Shown in pieces: positions 25,106 through 34,639 of a DNA stretch of 64,000 bases. Every line of letters starts with the position of its first letter. Positions within the stretch are counted from its first letter, which is position 1. The stretch is from Staphylococcus epidermidis (GTDB lineage: Bacteria > Bacillota > Bacilli > Staphylococcales > Staphylococcaceae). A model generated the notes under the pieces. The model searched no databases, had not been told where the DNA came from, and was given only the letters and a program-made list of their open reading frames with translations. The DNA lies in NCBI RefSeq assembly GCF_006742205.1, contig NZ_AP019721.1, forward strand, positions 2,294,001 to 2,358,000, written 5' to 3'. The translations under genes were made by a program, and so were the position numbers.

Positions 25106-26218
25106 ATGCAATCCAAGAATTTTTTTAAAACACCTTTTACTTGGATGATGATAATCTTTAGTTGCCTGTTTTTAGGTACGTTAATATTCACGTTTTTTAA
25201 CGATAGATTTTATAATATGCCTATAGGACAAATCACTCAAATTACTGATATCCAATCACAAAAGGTAACAGACGAGCACAAAAATAAAGATATTAAGTAC
25301 AAAGAGAAGATAACATTCAAGATTCTAAATGGTGAATTCAAGGGGCAAACAACGACGATTCCCCACCAATATGTGAAATCTCAAGCTGATTCAGAATCAT
25401 TTTCCAAAAATGACAAGGTTCTTTTACATATTTCTAAAAATCCTAAAGACGCAACTATTATAGAGAAAAAACGAGATACTATTGTTGTCATAATAACCGG
25501 CTTATTTTTACTTACTGTTTTAGTTGTTGGAAAAAAAGTAGGACTTCAATCTATATTATCTCTTATCGTTAATACCATTGCCGTTATGGGAGCTATTTTA
25601 ATACATGATCAATATGGGGCTATAAGTTTATTCTTTTTGATGACTTGTGCTATTATCATTTCCACTTCTTTCACTTTACTACTTGTAACAGGTTGGCATA
25701 GCCGAACCTTAATTACTATTGTAAGTACGCTGATTGGTACGTTCTTATGTGTTGGAATTACCGAAGTCATCATCAAATTTACCGGGGGAAATGGAATAAA
25801 ATACGAAACAATCACTTTCCTTACTCTCCCTCCTAAGGATGTCTTTCTAGCTTCCGTACTAATAGGTACACTTGGAGCAGTGATGGATGTTTCTATTACT
25901 ATTGCAAGTGGGATGTACGAAATTTTAAAACGTAGCCCTCAAATTTCCATGAAACGTTGGGCTCTTGCCGGAAGACATATCGGTCAGGATATAATGGGAA
26001 CAATGACTAATATACTTCTCTTTTCATATCTATCTGGTAGCTTACCTATGTTTCTAATTTATTTAAAAAATGCTAACACTATTACTTATACTATTTCGAT
26101 GAATTGGTCATTAGAAGTTGCTCGAGCATTAACTGGTGGGATAGGTATCGTTTTAACTATTCCTATAACAATTGCTTTAATGGAACTATGGTTTAAACTG
26201 CGAGGTGTTAATCAATGA
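25106..26218 (+). CDS. YibE/F-like multi-pass membrane protein
   Basis: 370 residues. An N-terminal membrane anchor is followed by an extracytoplasmic segment of about 100 residues and then seven or so membrane helices. The conserved segment GAVMDVSITIASGMYEILKR and the AGRHIGQDIMGTMTNILLFSY block are typical of the YibE/F family (PF07907). The function is unknown in general. Its last 4 bases overlap the next gene, a related but shorter paralogue, so the two are translationally coupled and may form one complex. Confidence 0.85.
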   Translation: MQSKNFFKTPFTWMMIIFSCLFLGTLIFTFFNDRFYNMPIGQITQITDIQSQKVTDEHKNKDIKYKEKITFKILNGEFKGQTTTIPHQYVKSQADSESFSKNDKVLLHISKNPKDATIIEKKRDTIVVIITGLFLLTVLVVGKKVGLQSILSLIVNTIAVMGAILIHDQYGAISLFFLMTCAIIISTSFTLLLVTGWHSRTLITIVSTLIGTFLCVGITEVIIKFTGGNGIKYETITFLTLPPKDVFLASVLIGTLGAVMDVSITIASGMYEILKRSPQISMKRWALAGRHIGQDIMGTMTNILLFSYLSGSLPMFLIYLKNANTITYTISMNWSLEVARALTGGIGIVLTIPITIALMELWFKLRGVNQ

Positions 26219-27000
26219 GTGCAATTACTATTTTAGGTTTCTTATTATTGTTGATAATGGTTATTTTCGGAGGTAAAAAAGGACTCATTTCTTTTTTCAC
26301 TTTGTTTTTAAATTTTATCATTCTTGTAATAAGTATTCTTTTAATTATATATGGTGTGCCAATCTATCTTGTCACATTTATATTTTGCTTTATCATAGCC
26401 GCAATTAATTTATTTGTATTAAATAGTTACAATGTAAAAACACAAGCGGCTTTTCTAGGTACTTTAGTAACAATACTTATATTAATACTCATGATATACT
26501 TTTCAGTTGAGATGGGTCACTTACAAGGTTTTGCCACCGAACAGCAGGATGAAACATATGTGTATTCAATGAATATTGGTATTAATATGGTACAATTTAT
26601 GGTATTTACAATTGTTCTTGCAGTGATAGCTGCAGTCATTGATTTAGCAATAACAATTAGTTCCCCTATGTATGAACTAAATGAGACTAATCCAAATTTA
26701 AATCAGCATCAATTATTTCAGTCTGGTATGCGTGTGGGTAGAGAGATATTAGCAACTTCTGCCAACACCATTTATTTAGCATTTTTCGGAGGACAATTAA
26801 CTTTATTCTTCTGGTTCTTTAAATTAAAATATTCATTTGGACACATCATTAATTCGAAGATATTCACACAGGAATTTATAGCTATTTTACTTGGTGGTAT
26901 CGCCGTTGCAATTAGCATTCCCATTACTGCATGGATTACAGCATTTATGATTAAACATGTCAGTCAGAAGAAGACTCTTACGAATCAACAAAATAAATAA
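26215..27000 (+). CDS. YibE/F-like membrane protein, second of a pair
   Basis: 261 residues, all membrane helices. Segments AVIDLAITISSPMYELNE and GMRVGREILATSANTIYLAFFGG align with the corresponding blocks of the upstream protein, without the extracytoplasmic domain. The start ATG overlaps the upstream stop codon as ATGA. Such tandem YibE/YibF pairs are common in Firmicutes; no transport substrate is known. Confidence 0.85.
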   Translation: MSAITILGFLLLLIMVIFGGKKGLISFFTLFLNFIILVISILLIIYGVPIYLVTFIFCFIIAAINLFVLNSYNVKTQAAFLGTLVTILILILMIYFSVEMGHLQGFATEQQDETYVYSMNIGINMVQFMVFTIVLAVIAAVIDLAITISSPMYELNETNPNLNQHQLFQSGMRVGREILATSANTIYLAFFGGQLTLFFWFFKLKYSFGHIINSKIFTQEFIAILLGGIAVAISIPITAWITAFMIKHVSQKKTLTNQQNK

Positions 27001-27004
27001 AATA

Positions 27005-27081
27005 ATCCCGTCGCCTTTAAATAATTATAAAGAGCGTTTATGATTAAACAATTTAACTTAATTATTATATGGCGATGGGAT
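27005..27081. repeat. Nested palindromic element / long terminator hairpin
   Basis: Outer arms ATCCCGTCGCC (27005-27015) and GGCGATGGGAT (27071-27081) pair with a single G-T wobble. Middle arms AATAATTA (27020-27027) and TAATTATT (27059-27066) pair perfectly. An inner GTTTA-tgat-TAAAC hairpin sits in the loop. It starts 5 bases after the YibE/F gene pair and probably ends its transcript, although the trailing T-run is weak. Confidence 0.6.
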
Positions 27082-27113
27082 GTTTAATATTATTTTTAAT
27101 GTATAAACCTAAT

Positions 27114-27338
27114 TTAAAGTAATTGCATTTTTAATAAATATTCGTCATATTCTTTTTTATATTTGATAGTGTACGTAAATTCTTTAACCCATGAAAATAT
27201 ATCTTTCTCACATCTGTGTAACAACTTACTCACTTTTCTCCGACAACTTTTGCTCAACATTAACTTTCTATAATGCATCGCCAAAATAATATAGCAAATA
27301 GGTTTTTTCATATACTGTCTAACCATTAATCTTTTCAC
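27114..27338 (-). CDS. Small basic protein of unknown function, doubtful gene
   Basis: A 74-residue reading frame, rich in Lys/Arg and Met, with no recognised domain. The start would be a GTG after GAGTG, a poor ribosome binding site, and upstream sequence to 27500 has no strong promoter. The C-terminal half (DIFSWVKEFTYTIKYKKEYD) looks more protein-like than the N-terminal half. It may be a gene remnant or chance; I keep it at low confidence. Confidence 0.25.
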   Translation of the reverse strand: MKRLMVRQYMKKPICYIILAMHYRKLMLSKSCRRKVSKLLHRCEKDIFSWVKEFTYTIKYKKEYDEYLLKMQLL

Positions 27339-27512
27339 TCAGAAAGATTCAGTCATCTATGTACCTGCACAACTAGGTTAGGTTAATGGCTTCTATAATG
27401 AGCACAGTTTAAATATTCAATTAGCGCGCTTTCATAAACTTGATATTATCAAAACTTCACATCAATAGAAATTGAGTTGCGTAATATGATGTTAATATTT
27501 AAACCCTATCTA

Positions 27513-27899
27513 TTAATCATTGATAAATTCCTTAATCCACGTATTCACTGCAGGCGCTATATTTTCACTGTCATTGATATCGAACCATTTCATGTCAGTA
27601 ATTTCATGATCGGTTTCAACTTTTGACCAATCTATAGCTCGATTAACTTTAAATCCATTAAGTTCAGTCAACATATTAGGTTGTGGATAGGCTTCTCCGA
27701 CAATAGTTCCAATAAATTCTAATTCATCTTTAGCTAATTCTAAGCGCAATTCTTCCTTCAATTCTCTCTGTAAAGCTTCCACAAGGCTCTCACCCTCATC
27801 AATTTTACCACCCGGGAAATAATACTTATCTCTATGTCGAACTTGTACAAGTAGTAACTGATGATTCTTTTCTTCAACCAAGCAAACACATTTAATCAT
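27513..27899 (-). CDS. Nudix hydrolase
   Basis: 128 residues with a complete Nudix box, GGKIDEGESLVEALQRELKEE (residues 31-51), fitting the GX5EX7REXXEE pattern. Enzymes of this size hydrolyse nucleoside diphosphate derivatives, often oxidised dNTPs (MutT-like), but the substrate cannot be read. It stands alone and has no obvious operon partner. Confidence 0.88.
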   Translation of the reverse strand: MIKCVCLVEEKNHQLLLVQVRHRDKYYFPGGKIDEGESLVEALQRELKEELRLELAKDELEFIGTIVGEAYPQPNMLTELNGFKVNRAIDWSKVETDHEITDMKWFDINDSENIAPAVNTWIKEFIND

Positions 27900-28086
27900 T
27901 CATCAATTCACCCTTATTCATAATAAATATCTTCAATTTCATACTTATATTTAGTATTATGTTATCATAAATAAGTTACTACATGATTTAACTAAACTAC
28001 ATTTAATTGAAAATATGACAATTAACCATACATTCGAATATTTTAATCTTCAAAATAAGTATGGTATACGGAGGGAATCATAATTT

Positions 28087-28365
28087 ATGGCTAAACAAGC
28101 AAACGCTTCACGTTTATCAAGATTATTCAATGTAGCAGGATTCATTGTAGATGGTTATAACGGAATTCGCTATAATGCTAAGAATAAACAACTTGTCTAT
28201 TTATCATTAGGTCTAAGCGCACTTGGAACAATCATTGATTTTTACATTTCTATTAAATCTGCATCTAAACTTCGTAAGTTAAGTGCACTTGGATCATTTG
28301 CAATCAATGGGGTACGCTTATTCACAAGTTTTAAAAAAGTTAGAGATGAATATGACTATCACTAA
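28087..28365 (+). CDS. Small hypothetical membrane-associated protein
   Basis: 92 residues preceded by GGAGGG. The sequence is basic at both ends with two moderately hydrophobic stretches (LVYLSLGLSALGTIIDFYI and ALGSFAINGVRLF). No family is recognised. A clear ribosome binding site, normal codon use and a strong terminator at 28493-28541 suggest a real gene. Confidence 0.65.
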   Translation: MAKQANASRLSRLFNVAGFIVDGYNGIRYNAKNKQLVYLSLGLSALGTIIDFYISIKSASKLRKLSALGSFAINGVRLFTSFKKVRDEYDYH

Positions 28366-28739
28366 ACAAATTAAAACTGATAATTAAATTTTTTCAGAAA
28401 AAATAAGTTGCCAAACATTAAAATATATTCTTATGAGATGACTAGTTTTAAAAATATTGTTCTAATCATTTTTAAACTTTTTATCTTAAAGTAAGAGGTG
28501 GGGAGATGAATAGATTAAAAATTCTTCCTCACCTCTTTTTTATTTTAAACAAATTAAACAATTATAAAATAGTGTGACAAAGCATTGCATTTAATACTAA
28601 ACACAAACACGGTTATATAGTACAAATTCTGAATAGTTATTAAAATTCTTGTAATTTTCATAAAAATGTTTATCATAAGTAATTAACAATTTATACAACT
28701 TATCTAATAATTTAAGTTTGAAATAAAGGAGAATTAATT
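28366..28739 (+). promoter_or_regulatory. Intergenic region with terminator and glycosyltransferase promoter region
   Basis: 374 bases. The terminator AAGAGGTG ... CACCTCTT followed by TTTTTATTTT lies at 28493-28541. The rest is AT-rich upstream DNA of the glycosyltransferase, ending with the AAAGGAG ribosome binding site. No further gene is seen. Confidence 0.5.
28493..28541 (+). terminator. Terminator of the 28.1-kb gene
   Basis: Stem AAGAGGTG / CACCTCTT, with additional GGGGAG / CTTCC pairing, then a T-run on the plus strand. Confidence 0.85.
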
Positions 28740-30245
28740 ATGATATACACAGTAACAACCACCCTTCCATTATCCCATGGTGGTAGAACTCAAGCTTTAC
28801 TCAGACGAATTAAACTGTTAGATGAAGAATTTAAAATTCCAAGTAAAATTCTCACCACTAATTATCATGGTAATTATCCTAGTATTTATAAAAAATACAG
28901 ACAAGAAAACAAAGTTACAGAAAATATACAATTCGAGAATATGTATGAATGGTTATCAAATTTCAAACTTTTTAAAGTCCCAAAAACATTGATTACTAGG
29001 AATCCAAAATACATTAAAACACCTAGAAAGATTAAAGGACTTATTGATAAGCAAGGAAAAAAGAGTGGTCTTATTCATTATTATAATAATGAATGTCATG
29101 TGAGATCTCGAAAGTATTATGGACAGTCTAATGTTCTTGAATATGAGGACTTCATTTCTCCCACATCAGGATTGAAATATGAGCGCCATCAATATAACTT
29201 ATACGGCCAACTTCATAGAAAAGAATATTATTATGATGACTCTTCTTTAAAACATAGCGACGAATTATTTGATACTGAGGGCTCTATGTACTGCAAGAGA
29301 TATTTCAAAACTAAACCAAACAGCAAAATTAATGGCGTAGAAATATATAGAAATAAAAAACTTTATAAGACCTTTAAAAATGATAAATTATTAGCTCAGT
29401 TTTATTTTCAGAATAGATTCAAAAATCAAGATATCGTCTTTAATGATGCTCGATTTTTAGATAAACCATTACTTAAACAAACGCACCAAACAAAAAATAT
29501 TCTTGTTTTACATAGCTCGCATTTATCAGGGGACCAAATAAAAAAATCATATCGATTTGCTTTAAATCAATCAAAAAATGTTTATAAGTATATTGTTCTC
29601 ACTCACCAACAAAAGCACGATATACAGCAACATTTCCATATAAGTGACGACCAATTCCAACTAGTACCACATTTTATCGAATTAGATACGGAGGTAGAAC
29701 AAGATTCCTCAAACAATCAAAATCGCTTTATATATATAGGCCGTTTTAGCACAGAGAAACAGATTGATCATATTATTAGAGCTTATCACAAGTTTTTGCA
29801 AAGTGGTTACCAAACAGAATTACATTTATTTGGTAGAGATGAAGATAATCAAATTCCATTGATGAATACTTTGATTTCAGAATTAAAATTATCGGATAAA
29901 GTTAAAATATTTAAATATACCAATCAACCTTTACAAGAATTTAAGAATTCTAAAGCCTCTCTACTTACAAGTCAATATGAGGGATTTGGCTTAACACTTA
30001 TGGAAAGTATAGAAATGGGGTGTCCAGTCCTATCTTATAACGTTCGTTACGGTCCAAGTGAAATTATTCAAAACGGGATAAATGGCTATCTCATTGAAAA
30101 AAATGATATTGATAGTTTATCAAAACATATGATTAACATCATTGAGCACCCACTACAAAAAGTGAAAAATAAAGACACTTTAAAATATAACGCCGCAGTG
30201 AATAATTACAAACAACTTATGCAAAGCTTAGACTTATTAAAATAG
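28740..30245 (+). CDS. GT4 glycosyltransferase, TarM/TagE-like (putative teichoic acid glycosyltransferase)
   Basis: 501 residues with no signal peptide. The N-terminal region (TTTLPLSHGGRTQALLRR) and the central beta-rich segment with repeated YYDD/EYYY-type strands (about residues 100-230) resemble the DUF1975 domain of TarM and TagE. The C-terminal GT-B half has FIYIGRFSTEKQIDHIIRAY (about 330), LHLFGRDEDN and the nucleotide-sugar motif SQYEGFGLTLMESIEMGCPV (about 414-433). In a species with glycerol-phosphate wall teichoic acid this could be the glucosyl or GlcNAc transferase (inference). It stands alone between terminators. Confidence 0.78.
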   Translation: MIYTVTTTLPLSHGGRTQALLRRIKLLDEEFKIPSKILTTNYHGNYPSIYKKYRQENKVTENIQFENMYEWLSNFKLFKVPKTLITRNPKYIKTPRKIKGLIDKQGKKSGLIHYYNNECHVRSRKYYGQSNVLEYEDFISPTSGLKYERHQYNLYGQLHRKEYYYDDSSLKHSDELFDTEGSMYCKRYFKTKPNSKINGVEIYRNKKLYKTFKNDKLLAQFYFQNRFKNQDIVFNDARFLDKPLLKQTHQTKNILVLHSSHLSGDQIKKSYRFALNQSKNVYKYIVLTHQQKHDIQQHFHISDDQFQLVPHFIELDTEVEQDSSNNQNRFIYIGRFSTEKQIDHIIRAYHKFLQSGYQTELHLFGRDEDNQIPLMNTLISELKLSDKVKIFKYTNQPLQEFKNSKASLLTSQYEGFGLTLMESIEMGCPVLSYNVRYGPSEIIQNGINGYLIEKNDIDSLSKHMINIIEHPLQKVKNKDTLKYNAAVNNYKQLMQSLDLLK

Positions 30246-30300
30246 TCAAGTTTTCCGATATTATAAAGATTTGGTAGCATCTTTATAAAACTATAATTTT

Positions 30301-30340
30301 AAGCCCATTGATGATTCTTAATCCAATCATCAATGGGCTT
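30301..30340. terminator. Bidirectional terminator between convergent genes
   Basis: Perfect 16-base arms AAGCCCATTGATGATT and AATCATCAATGGGCTT around an 8-base loop, between the convergent glycosyltransferase and aae. Confidence 0.92.
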
Positions 30341-30373
30341 AATTTGATAGTTATATATTGTTAAACAATTTTC

Positions 30374-31348
30374 TTAATGAATAAATTTGTAATTTCTCAC
30401 TTGATAAGCTGGAATTGTTCTATATGTCATATTTCCAGGAGCTGCACTCCAGTTCATTTCTGAAACTAAAATACTTCCATCGCTATTCACGCGCTCTACA
30501 AACGCTACGTGACCATAGTAACCAGCGTCAGTTTGTGCAATTGAGCCTACTGTAGGACGATAATCAATAGTATATCCATCAGCAGCTGATGCATTGTCCC
30601 AATTATTTGCATTCCACCAGTATGTACTGATACCTTTTCCTATTTCAGCACGTCTATTAAATACGTGCCATGTGCATTGTCCCCAAGTATACAAGTTTTG
30701 ATGGTTAAAAGTTGGTGAATAATAGCCACCGTTTGATCTAGTATTATTAGAAGATGAGCTACTAGAACTACCTCCAGGCACTTTTAACTTCTGTCCAGGA
30801 TAGATAAAGAAATTAGTTAATCCATTTAATTGCATAATTTTTTGATACGTTGTCCCATATTTACTAGCAATTGCAGATAGTGAGTCTCCATACTTAACAG
30901 TATATGTTGCAGTACGACCACTAGACCCACTAGCTTTTGCACGACTGGAACTCGTCGCTTTACCAGAAACTTTCAACTTTTGTCCAGGGAAAATAAGATA
31001 GTTATTTAACCCATTAAGTTGCATGATTTTTTGATAAGTTGTACCGTATTTTGCAGCAATAGAAGATAATGAATCTCCAGCTTTAACTGTATAAACTGTG
31101 CCACTATTTGTTGACGTTGCTCTTGAAGATGAGCCTGATACTTTCAATACTTGATTAGGGAATATTAAATTGGAAGTCAATCCATTAAGTGATTTTAATT
31201 TAGCAATACTAATCCCATATTTGTGAGAAATTGACCATACAGATTCTCCACTTTTTACTGTATGCGTTGTTGCAGCTTGTGCATGAGTTGATGCCAATGC
31301 GCTAAGGGCAGTTGTTCCAATAATGGCAGTAATATATTTTTTTTGCAC
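30374..31348 (-). CDS. aae: Autolysin/adhesin with three LysM domains and a CHAP domain
   Basis: 324 residues. The signal peptide ends ...THAQA (about residue 25). Three LysM repeats each carry a Y/HTVK-GDSLS/ESVW...IxxKYG...LNGL pattern (about 28-70, 90-133, 153-196) and are separated by Ser-rich linkers. The C-terminal CHAP amidase (about 215-324) has the catalytic Cys in [11 protein letters not shown] and His in [10 protein letters not shown]. Size and layout match S. epidermidis Aae and its S. aureus counterpart Sle1/Aaa, which split daughter cells and bind matrix proteins. The start is GTG behind GAGGAGG. A WalR-like box lies upstream. Confidence 0.93.
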   Translation of the reverse strand: MQKKYITAIIGTTALSALASTHAQAATTHTVKSGESVWSISHKYGISIAKLKSLNGLTSNLIFPNQVLKVSGSSSRATSTNSGTVYTVKAGDSLSSIAAKYGTTYQKIMQLNGLNNYLIFPGQKLKVSGKATSSSRAKASGSSGRTATYTVKYGDSLSAIASKYGTTYQKIMQLNGLTNFFIYPGQKLKVPGGSSSSSSSNNTRSNGGYYSPTFNHQNLYTWGQCTWHVFNRRAEIGKGISTYWWNANNWDNASAADGYTIDYRPTVGSIAQTDAGYYGHVAFVERVNSDGSILVSEMNWSAAPGNMTYRTIPAYQVRNYKFIH

Positions 31349-31442
31349 TTGAAATCCTCCTCTACTTTAGGTTTTGTTTATTCGCGTTTTAACAATACAA
31401 AGATATTATACTCTTTAATTATGTATAGCATGTTTGCTTTAG

Positions 31443-31459
31443 ATGACATTCTGATTACA
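31443..31459 (-). promoter_or_regulatory. WalR-like binding box upstream of aae
   Basis: On the minus strand TGTAAT-N5-TGTCAT, one mismatch from the TGTWAH-N5-TGTWAH direct repeat known for WalR (YycF). It lies about 36 bases upstream of a TATAAT element. WalKR is known to activate autolysin genes of this type in staphylococci. Confidence 0.6.
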
Positions 31460-31681
31460 AATATTATTTTAAATAAAAAATAGGGCTACGCTCAAACATA
31501 TTTGCATTTATCCAATTTAATACATTTTGCAGTCAATTACAATGTCTTTTTTATTACAATTATTATTAATATGGTTTCGCACCTTATATTTACAATTTCG
31601 AATGTAATGTTTTTTCTATTTTCAAATTAATATTAAATGGACAGACGCTTATTTCTAGGTTCTAAATGCAACATTTCGAAT

Positions 31682-31730
31682 AAAAAAAGAAGTAGGAATA
31701 GAATTCGCTATGAATTCTTTATCCCACTTC
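31682..31730 (-). terminator. Terminator of the metNIQ operon
   Basis: GAAGT...GAATTC-gctat-GAATTC...ACTTC hairpin followed by seven T on the minus strand, downstream of metQ. Confidence 0.8.
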
Positions 31731-31872
31731 AAAAAGGTAAAATGCCATGAAAGATATAGAAATATATCTTCAACTTAGTCATTGACTATAAAATTGTTTT
31801 GCAACCATCACATATAACTGGAATTCTAGACTAAAAATTTCTATATGGTGAATGTTGCGCTAAAACTTTATA

Positions 31873-32718
31873 TTATTTTTTTGCCAACTCATTTTCGATT
31901 TCTTCGATTTCCTTTTTAGAAAGATCTACTGGTTTTTCACCGTCTTTAGTGTCTTCTTTTAATGCTTTTTGAGCTTCTTTTGAATGATAAAGTTCTATAA
32001 TTTTTTTGTAGGTTTTATTATCTTTGTCTTTAGAGTTGACAGCTACAACATTAATATATGGTTTTACTGCATCTGAACTTGCTTTTTCTAAATAAATAGG
32101 ATCCTTTTTAGCGTCTTTTCCTGCTTTTGTTGCAACACCGTTATTGATAACTGATATATCCACATCAGAAAGTGCACGCGCTGTTTGTTGTGCATCAACA
32201 GCTTTAATTTTTAAATCTTTAGGATTACTTTCAATATCTTTTGTTGTTCCGTTTAATCCAAAGTTCTTCTTAAGCTTAATTAAACCTGCAGATTCTAATA
32301 ACTTAAGTGCTCGAGCTTGGTTAGATACATCATTCGGAATAGCAACTTGCGCACCTTTTTTAACATCTTTAATGTTCTTAACTTTATCTGAATAAATACC
32401 TAATGGAGCTAATACTGTAGTGCTAAGTGCTTCAATATTGGTATCTTTATGAGCTTTTTTATATTGATCTAAAAAAGCAAAGTGTTGGAAGGCATTTAAA
32501 TCAATATCCCCGTCACTAAGTGCTTTGTTTGGAACATTGTAATCTGAAAAGTGCTTGATTTCTAAATCAATATCATCTTTTTTAGCTAATTCTTTAACTT
32601 TTTCCCAAGCCTTCGTGTCGTTGGATGCAACACCTATGGTTACCTTTTTACCATTATTACCGCCACATGCTGATAAAACTAAAATTGCAACGATTAAAAA
32701 ACTTAAAATCTTTTTCAT
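31873..32718 (-). CDS. metQ: Methionine-binding lipoprotein MetQ
   Basis: 281-residue NlpA-family substrate-binding lipoprotein. The signal peptide ends in lipobox LSAC (Cys18). The mature part has KVTIGVASNDTKAWEKV, SDGDIDLNAFQHFAFLD and NDVSNQARALKLL, characteristic of D/L-methionine receptors. It is the last gene of metN-metI-metQ. Staphylococcal homologues also bind methionine-containing dipeptides, so the exact ligand range is uncertain. Confidence 0.92.
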   Translation of the reverse strand: MKKILSFLIVAILVLSACGGNNGKKVTIGVASNDTKAWEKVKELAKKDDIDLEIKHFSDYNVPNKALSDGDIDLNAFQHFAFLDQYKKAHKDTNIEALSTTVLAPLGIYSDKVKNIKDVKKGAQVAIPNDVSNQARALKLLESAGLIKLKKNFGLNGTTKDIESNPKDLKIKAVDAQQTARALSDVDISVINNGVATKAGKDAKKDPIYLEKASSDAVKPYINVVAVNSKDKDNKTYKKIIELYHSKEAQKALKEDTKDGEKPVDLSKKEIEEIENELAKK

Positions 32719-32761
32719 AAATGAATTCCCCCTAAATATTTATAAAACACTTACTAGTATT

Positions 32762-33421
32762 TTAATTTCTACGGATAACCCTAGCGATAAAGTTACCTAA
32801 CGTTTGTATAATTTGAACAATAATAATAAGTACAATGACTGTAATCACAATGACAATTGTATCGAATCGTTGATAACCATACACTAAAGCCAAATCACCT
32901 ATACCGCCACCACCAACAGCACCAGCCATTGCTGTACTACCTATGAGACCAATAATAGCTGTAGTTATAGCTAGAATTAATGAACCAAGTGCTTCTGACA
33001 ATAAAAAATAACGTATAATTTGAAGAGGTGATGCACCCATTGCTTTAGCTGCCTCAATAATCCCGTCATCGACTTCCAGTAATGAGTTTTCTACTAAGCG
33101 TGCGATATAAGGTGCTACATAAACCGTGAGTGGTACTATGGCTGCTGTTGTGCCGATAGATGTGCCAACTAGCAATTTAGTAAAAGGCACTATGGCTATT
33201 AATAAAATAATGAACGGAATTGATCTTAAAATATTAATGATAGGATTTAATACTTGATGCAATATTGTATTCGACCATATACCGTTTTTTCTAGTTACCA
33301 CTAACAAGATGCCAAGAGGTATACCTATTAAAGCACCGATTACAAGTGATACAGTCACCATATACAATGTTTCGTATAGAGCTTGTAATAATTGAGATGA
33401 ATCTAAACTTGAACCAAACAT
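32762..33421 (-). CDS. metI: Methionine ABC transporter permease MetI
   Basis: 219 residues with five membrane helices and the ABC permease EAA loop (IIEAAKAMGASPLQIIRYFLL, residues 123-143; Gly within the conserved AxGAS). It lies 2 bases downstream of metN and 43 bases upstream of metQ. Length is normal. Confidence 0.95.
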   Translation of the reverse strand: MFGSSLDSSQLLQALYETLYMVTVSLVIGALIGIPLGILLVVTRKNGIWSNTILHQVLNPIINILRSIPFIILLIAIVPFTKLLVGTSIGTTAAIVPLTVYVAPYIARLVENSLLEVDDGIIEAAKAMGASPLQIIRYFLLSEALGSLILAITTAIIGLIGSTAMAGAVGGGGIGDLALVYGYQRFDTIVIVITVIVLIIIVQIIQTLGNFIARVIRRN

Positions 33422-33423
33422 AT

Positions 33424-34449
33424 TTATATAACCTCCTCATACCGAATATGTCGTTTTGAAAGGTAATCAGTAAGTTTAAAATCATTAAATGACTCATCAT
33501 GCTCAAATCTCAACCACAAATAACAAACCGTTTCATCTTGAATTTCTGACATAGAAGAAAATAATACGTTAACGTTAAGATGATGCTCGTTGATAAGCTC
33601 GTTCAATATTGGCAATTGAATTTGTTCAGAGTCTAAAAACAGTTTATAATCTGTGAAATTTGAATCTTTTCTCGAGTTAAAAGAGGCCCGTAACTCTTTT
33701 GAAGGCTCAGTGTTAATCACCGTCGAAACGAAATTTTTTGCAGTGTTCGTTTGTGGATGACTAAAGACATCTTTAACTGTCCCCATTTCTATCACTTCGC
33801 CATTTTCCATGACAGCTACACGATGACAAATTTTTTGAATTACGCTCATTTCATGTGTAATCATCATAATCGTCACACCAAATGTTCGATTCACATTACT
33901 TAATAAATTTAAAATTGAGCTTGTAGTAGCTGGATCCAGAGCACTTGTCGCTTCATCACATAATAATATTTTAGGATGCGTTACTAATGCTCTTGCGATG
34001 GCAACACGTTGTTTTTGTCCACCTGATAATTCATCTGGAAATTGATCTTTTTTATCAGCAAGCCCCACAAATTCTAACATTTCGTCAACTTTTTCCTTAA
34101 TTTCTTTCTTATTTGTCTTACTTAAAATAAGTGGCATTGCAACATTTTTATAGACTGATTTAGAATTAAGCAAATTGAAATGTTGAAAGATCATACCGAT
34201 ATCTTTTTTAATATCACGTAAATCTTTTTCTTTATATGTATCAATCTCATGACCATCAACAATAACTTGACCATCTGATACTGTCTCAAGTTGATTGACT
34301 AACCGAACTAATGTACTTTTACCAGCACCACTATAACCAATAACACCAAAAATATCATGTTGGTCAATCTTAAATGATACATTTTTCAAAGCTTGAATAG
34401 TTTCTCTTTTTTTGCGAAAAACTTTGTTAACATTTTTGAATTCAATCAC
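33424..34449 (-). CDS. metN: Methionine ABC transporter ATP-binding protein MetN
   Basis: 341 residues. Walker A is GYSGAGKST (residues 38-46), the signature LSGGQKQR (about 141), Walker B ILLCDEATSALDP and the H-loop MITHE. The C-terminal NIL regulatory domain (about 265-341) is the methionine-sensing domain of MetN. It has a consensus promoter at 34496-34524, so metNIQ can be expressed apart from mccAB. Confidence 0.96.
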   Translation of the reverse strand: MIEFKNVNKVFRKKRETIQALKNVSFKIDQHDIFGVIGYSGAGKSTLVRLVNQLETVSDGQVIVDGHEIDTYKEKDLRDIKKDIGMIFQHFNLLNSKSVYKNVAMPLILSKTNKKEIKEKVDEMLEFVGLADKKDQFPDELSGGQKQRVAIARALVTHPKILLCDEATSALDPATTSSILNLLSNVNRTFGVTIMMITHEMSVIQKICHRVAVMENGEVIEMGTVKDVFSHPQTNTAKNFVSTVINTEPSKELRASFNSRKDSNFTDYKLFLDSEQIQLPILNELINEHHLNVNVLFSSMSEIQDETVCYLWLRFEHDESFNDFKLTDYLSKRHIRYEEVI

Positions 34450-34495
34450 CTAATCTCTCCCTCCAATTTCCGATTAAAATTATCTGAATATTTGC

Positions 34496-34524
34496 ATTAT
34501 ATTGAATTGATGTCGTACCGTCAA
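34496..34524 (-). promoter_or_regulatory. metNIQ promoter, sigma-A type
   Basis: Minus strand TTGACG (34524-34519), exactly 17 bases, TATAAT (34501-34496), about 47 bases before the metN start. I saw no S-box or T-box in the leader. Confidence 0.8.
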
Positions 34525-34639
34525 CAATCTTTTTTGATTTTTCCAAAATTAATTAATATTCTGAAAAATAATGTTCTACAATTGGTTACTTATCTCAAAA
34601 ATTGTGGAAATTACGCAACTCAATAGTAAATATAAAACA

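Larger units (their letters stand above)
31349..31872. other. aae upstream region and metQ downstream region
   Basis: 524 bases. It contains the aae promoter region with a WalR-like box (31443-31459), the terminator at 31682-31730, and an imperfect hairpin at 31803-31858 (GCAACCATCAC / GGTGAATGTTGC). I see no gene in it. Confidence 0.5.
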
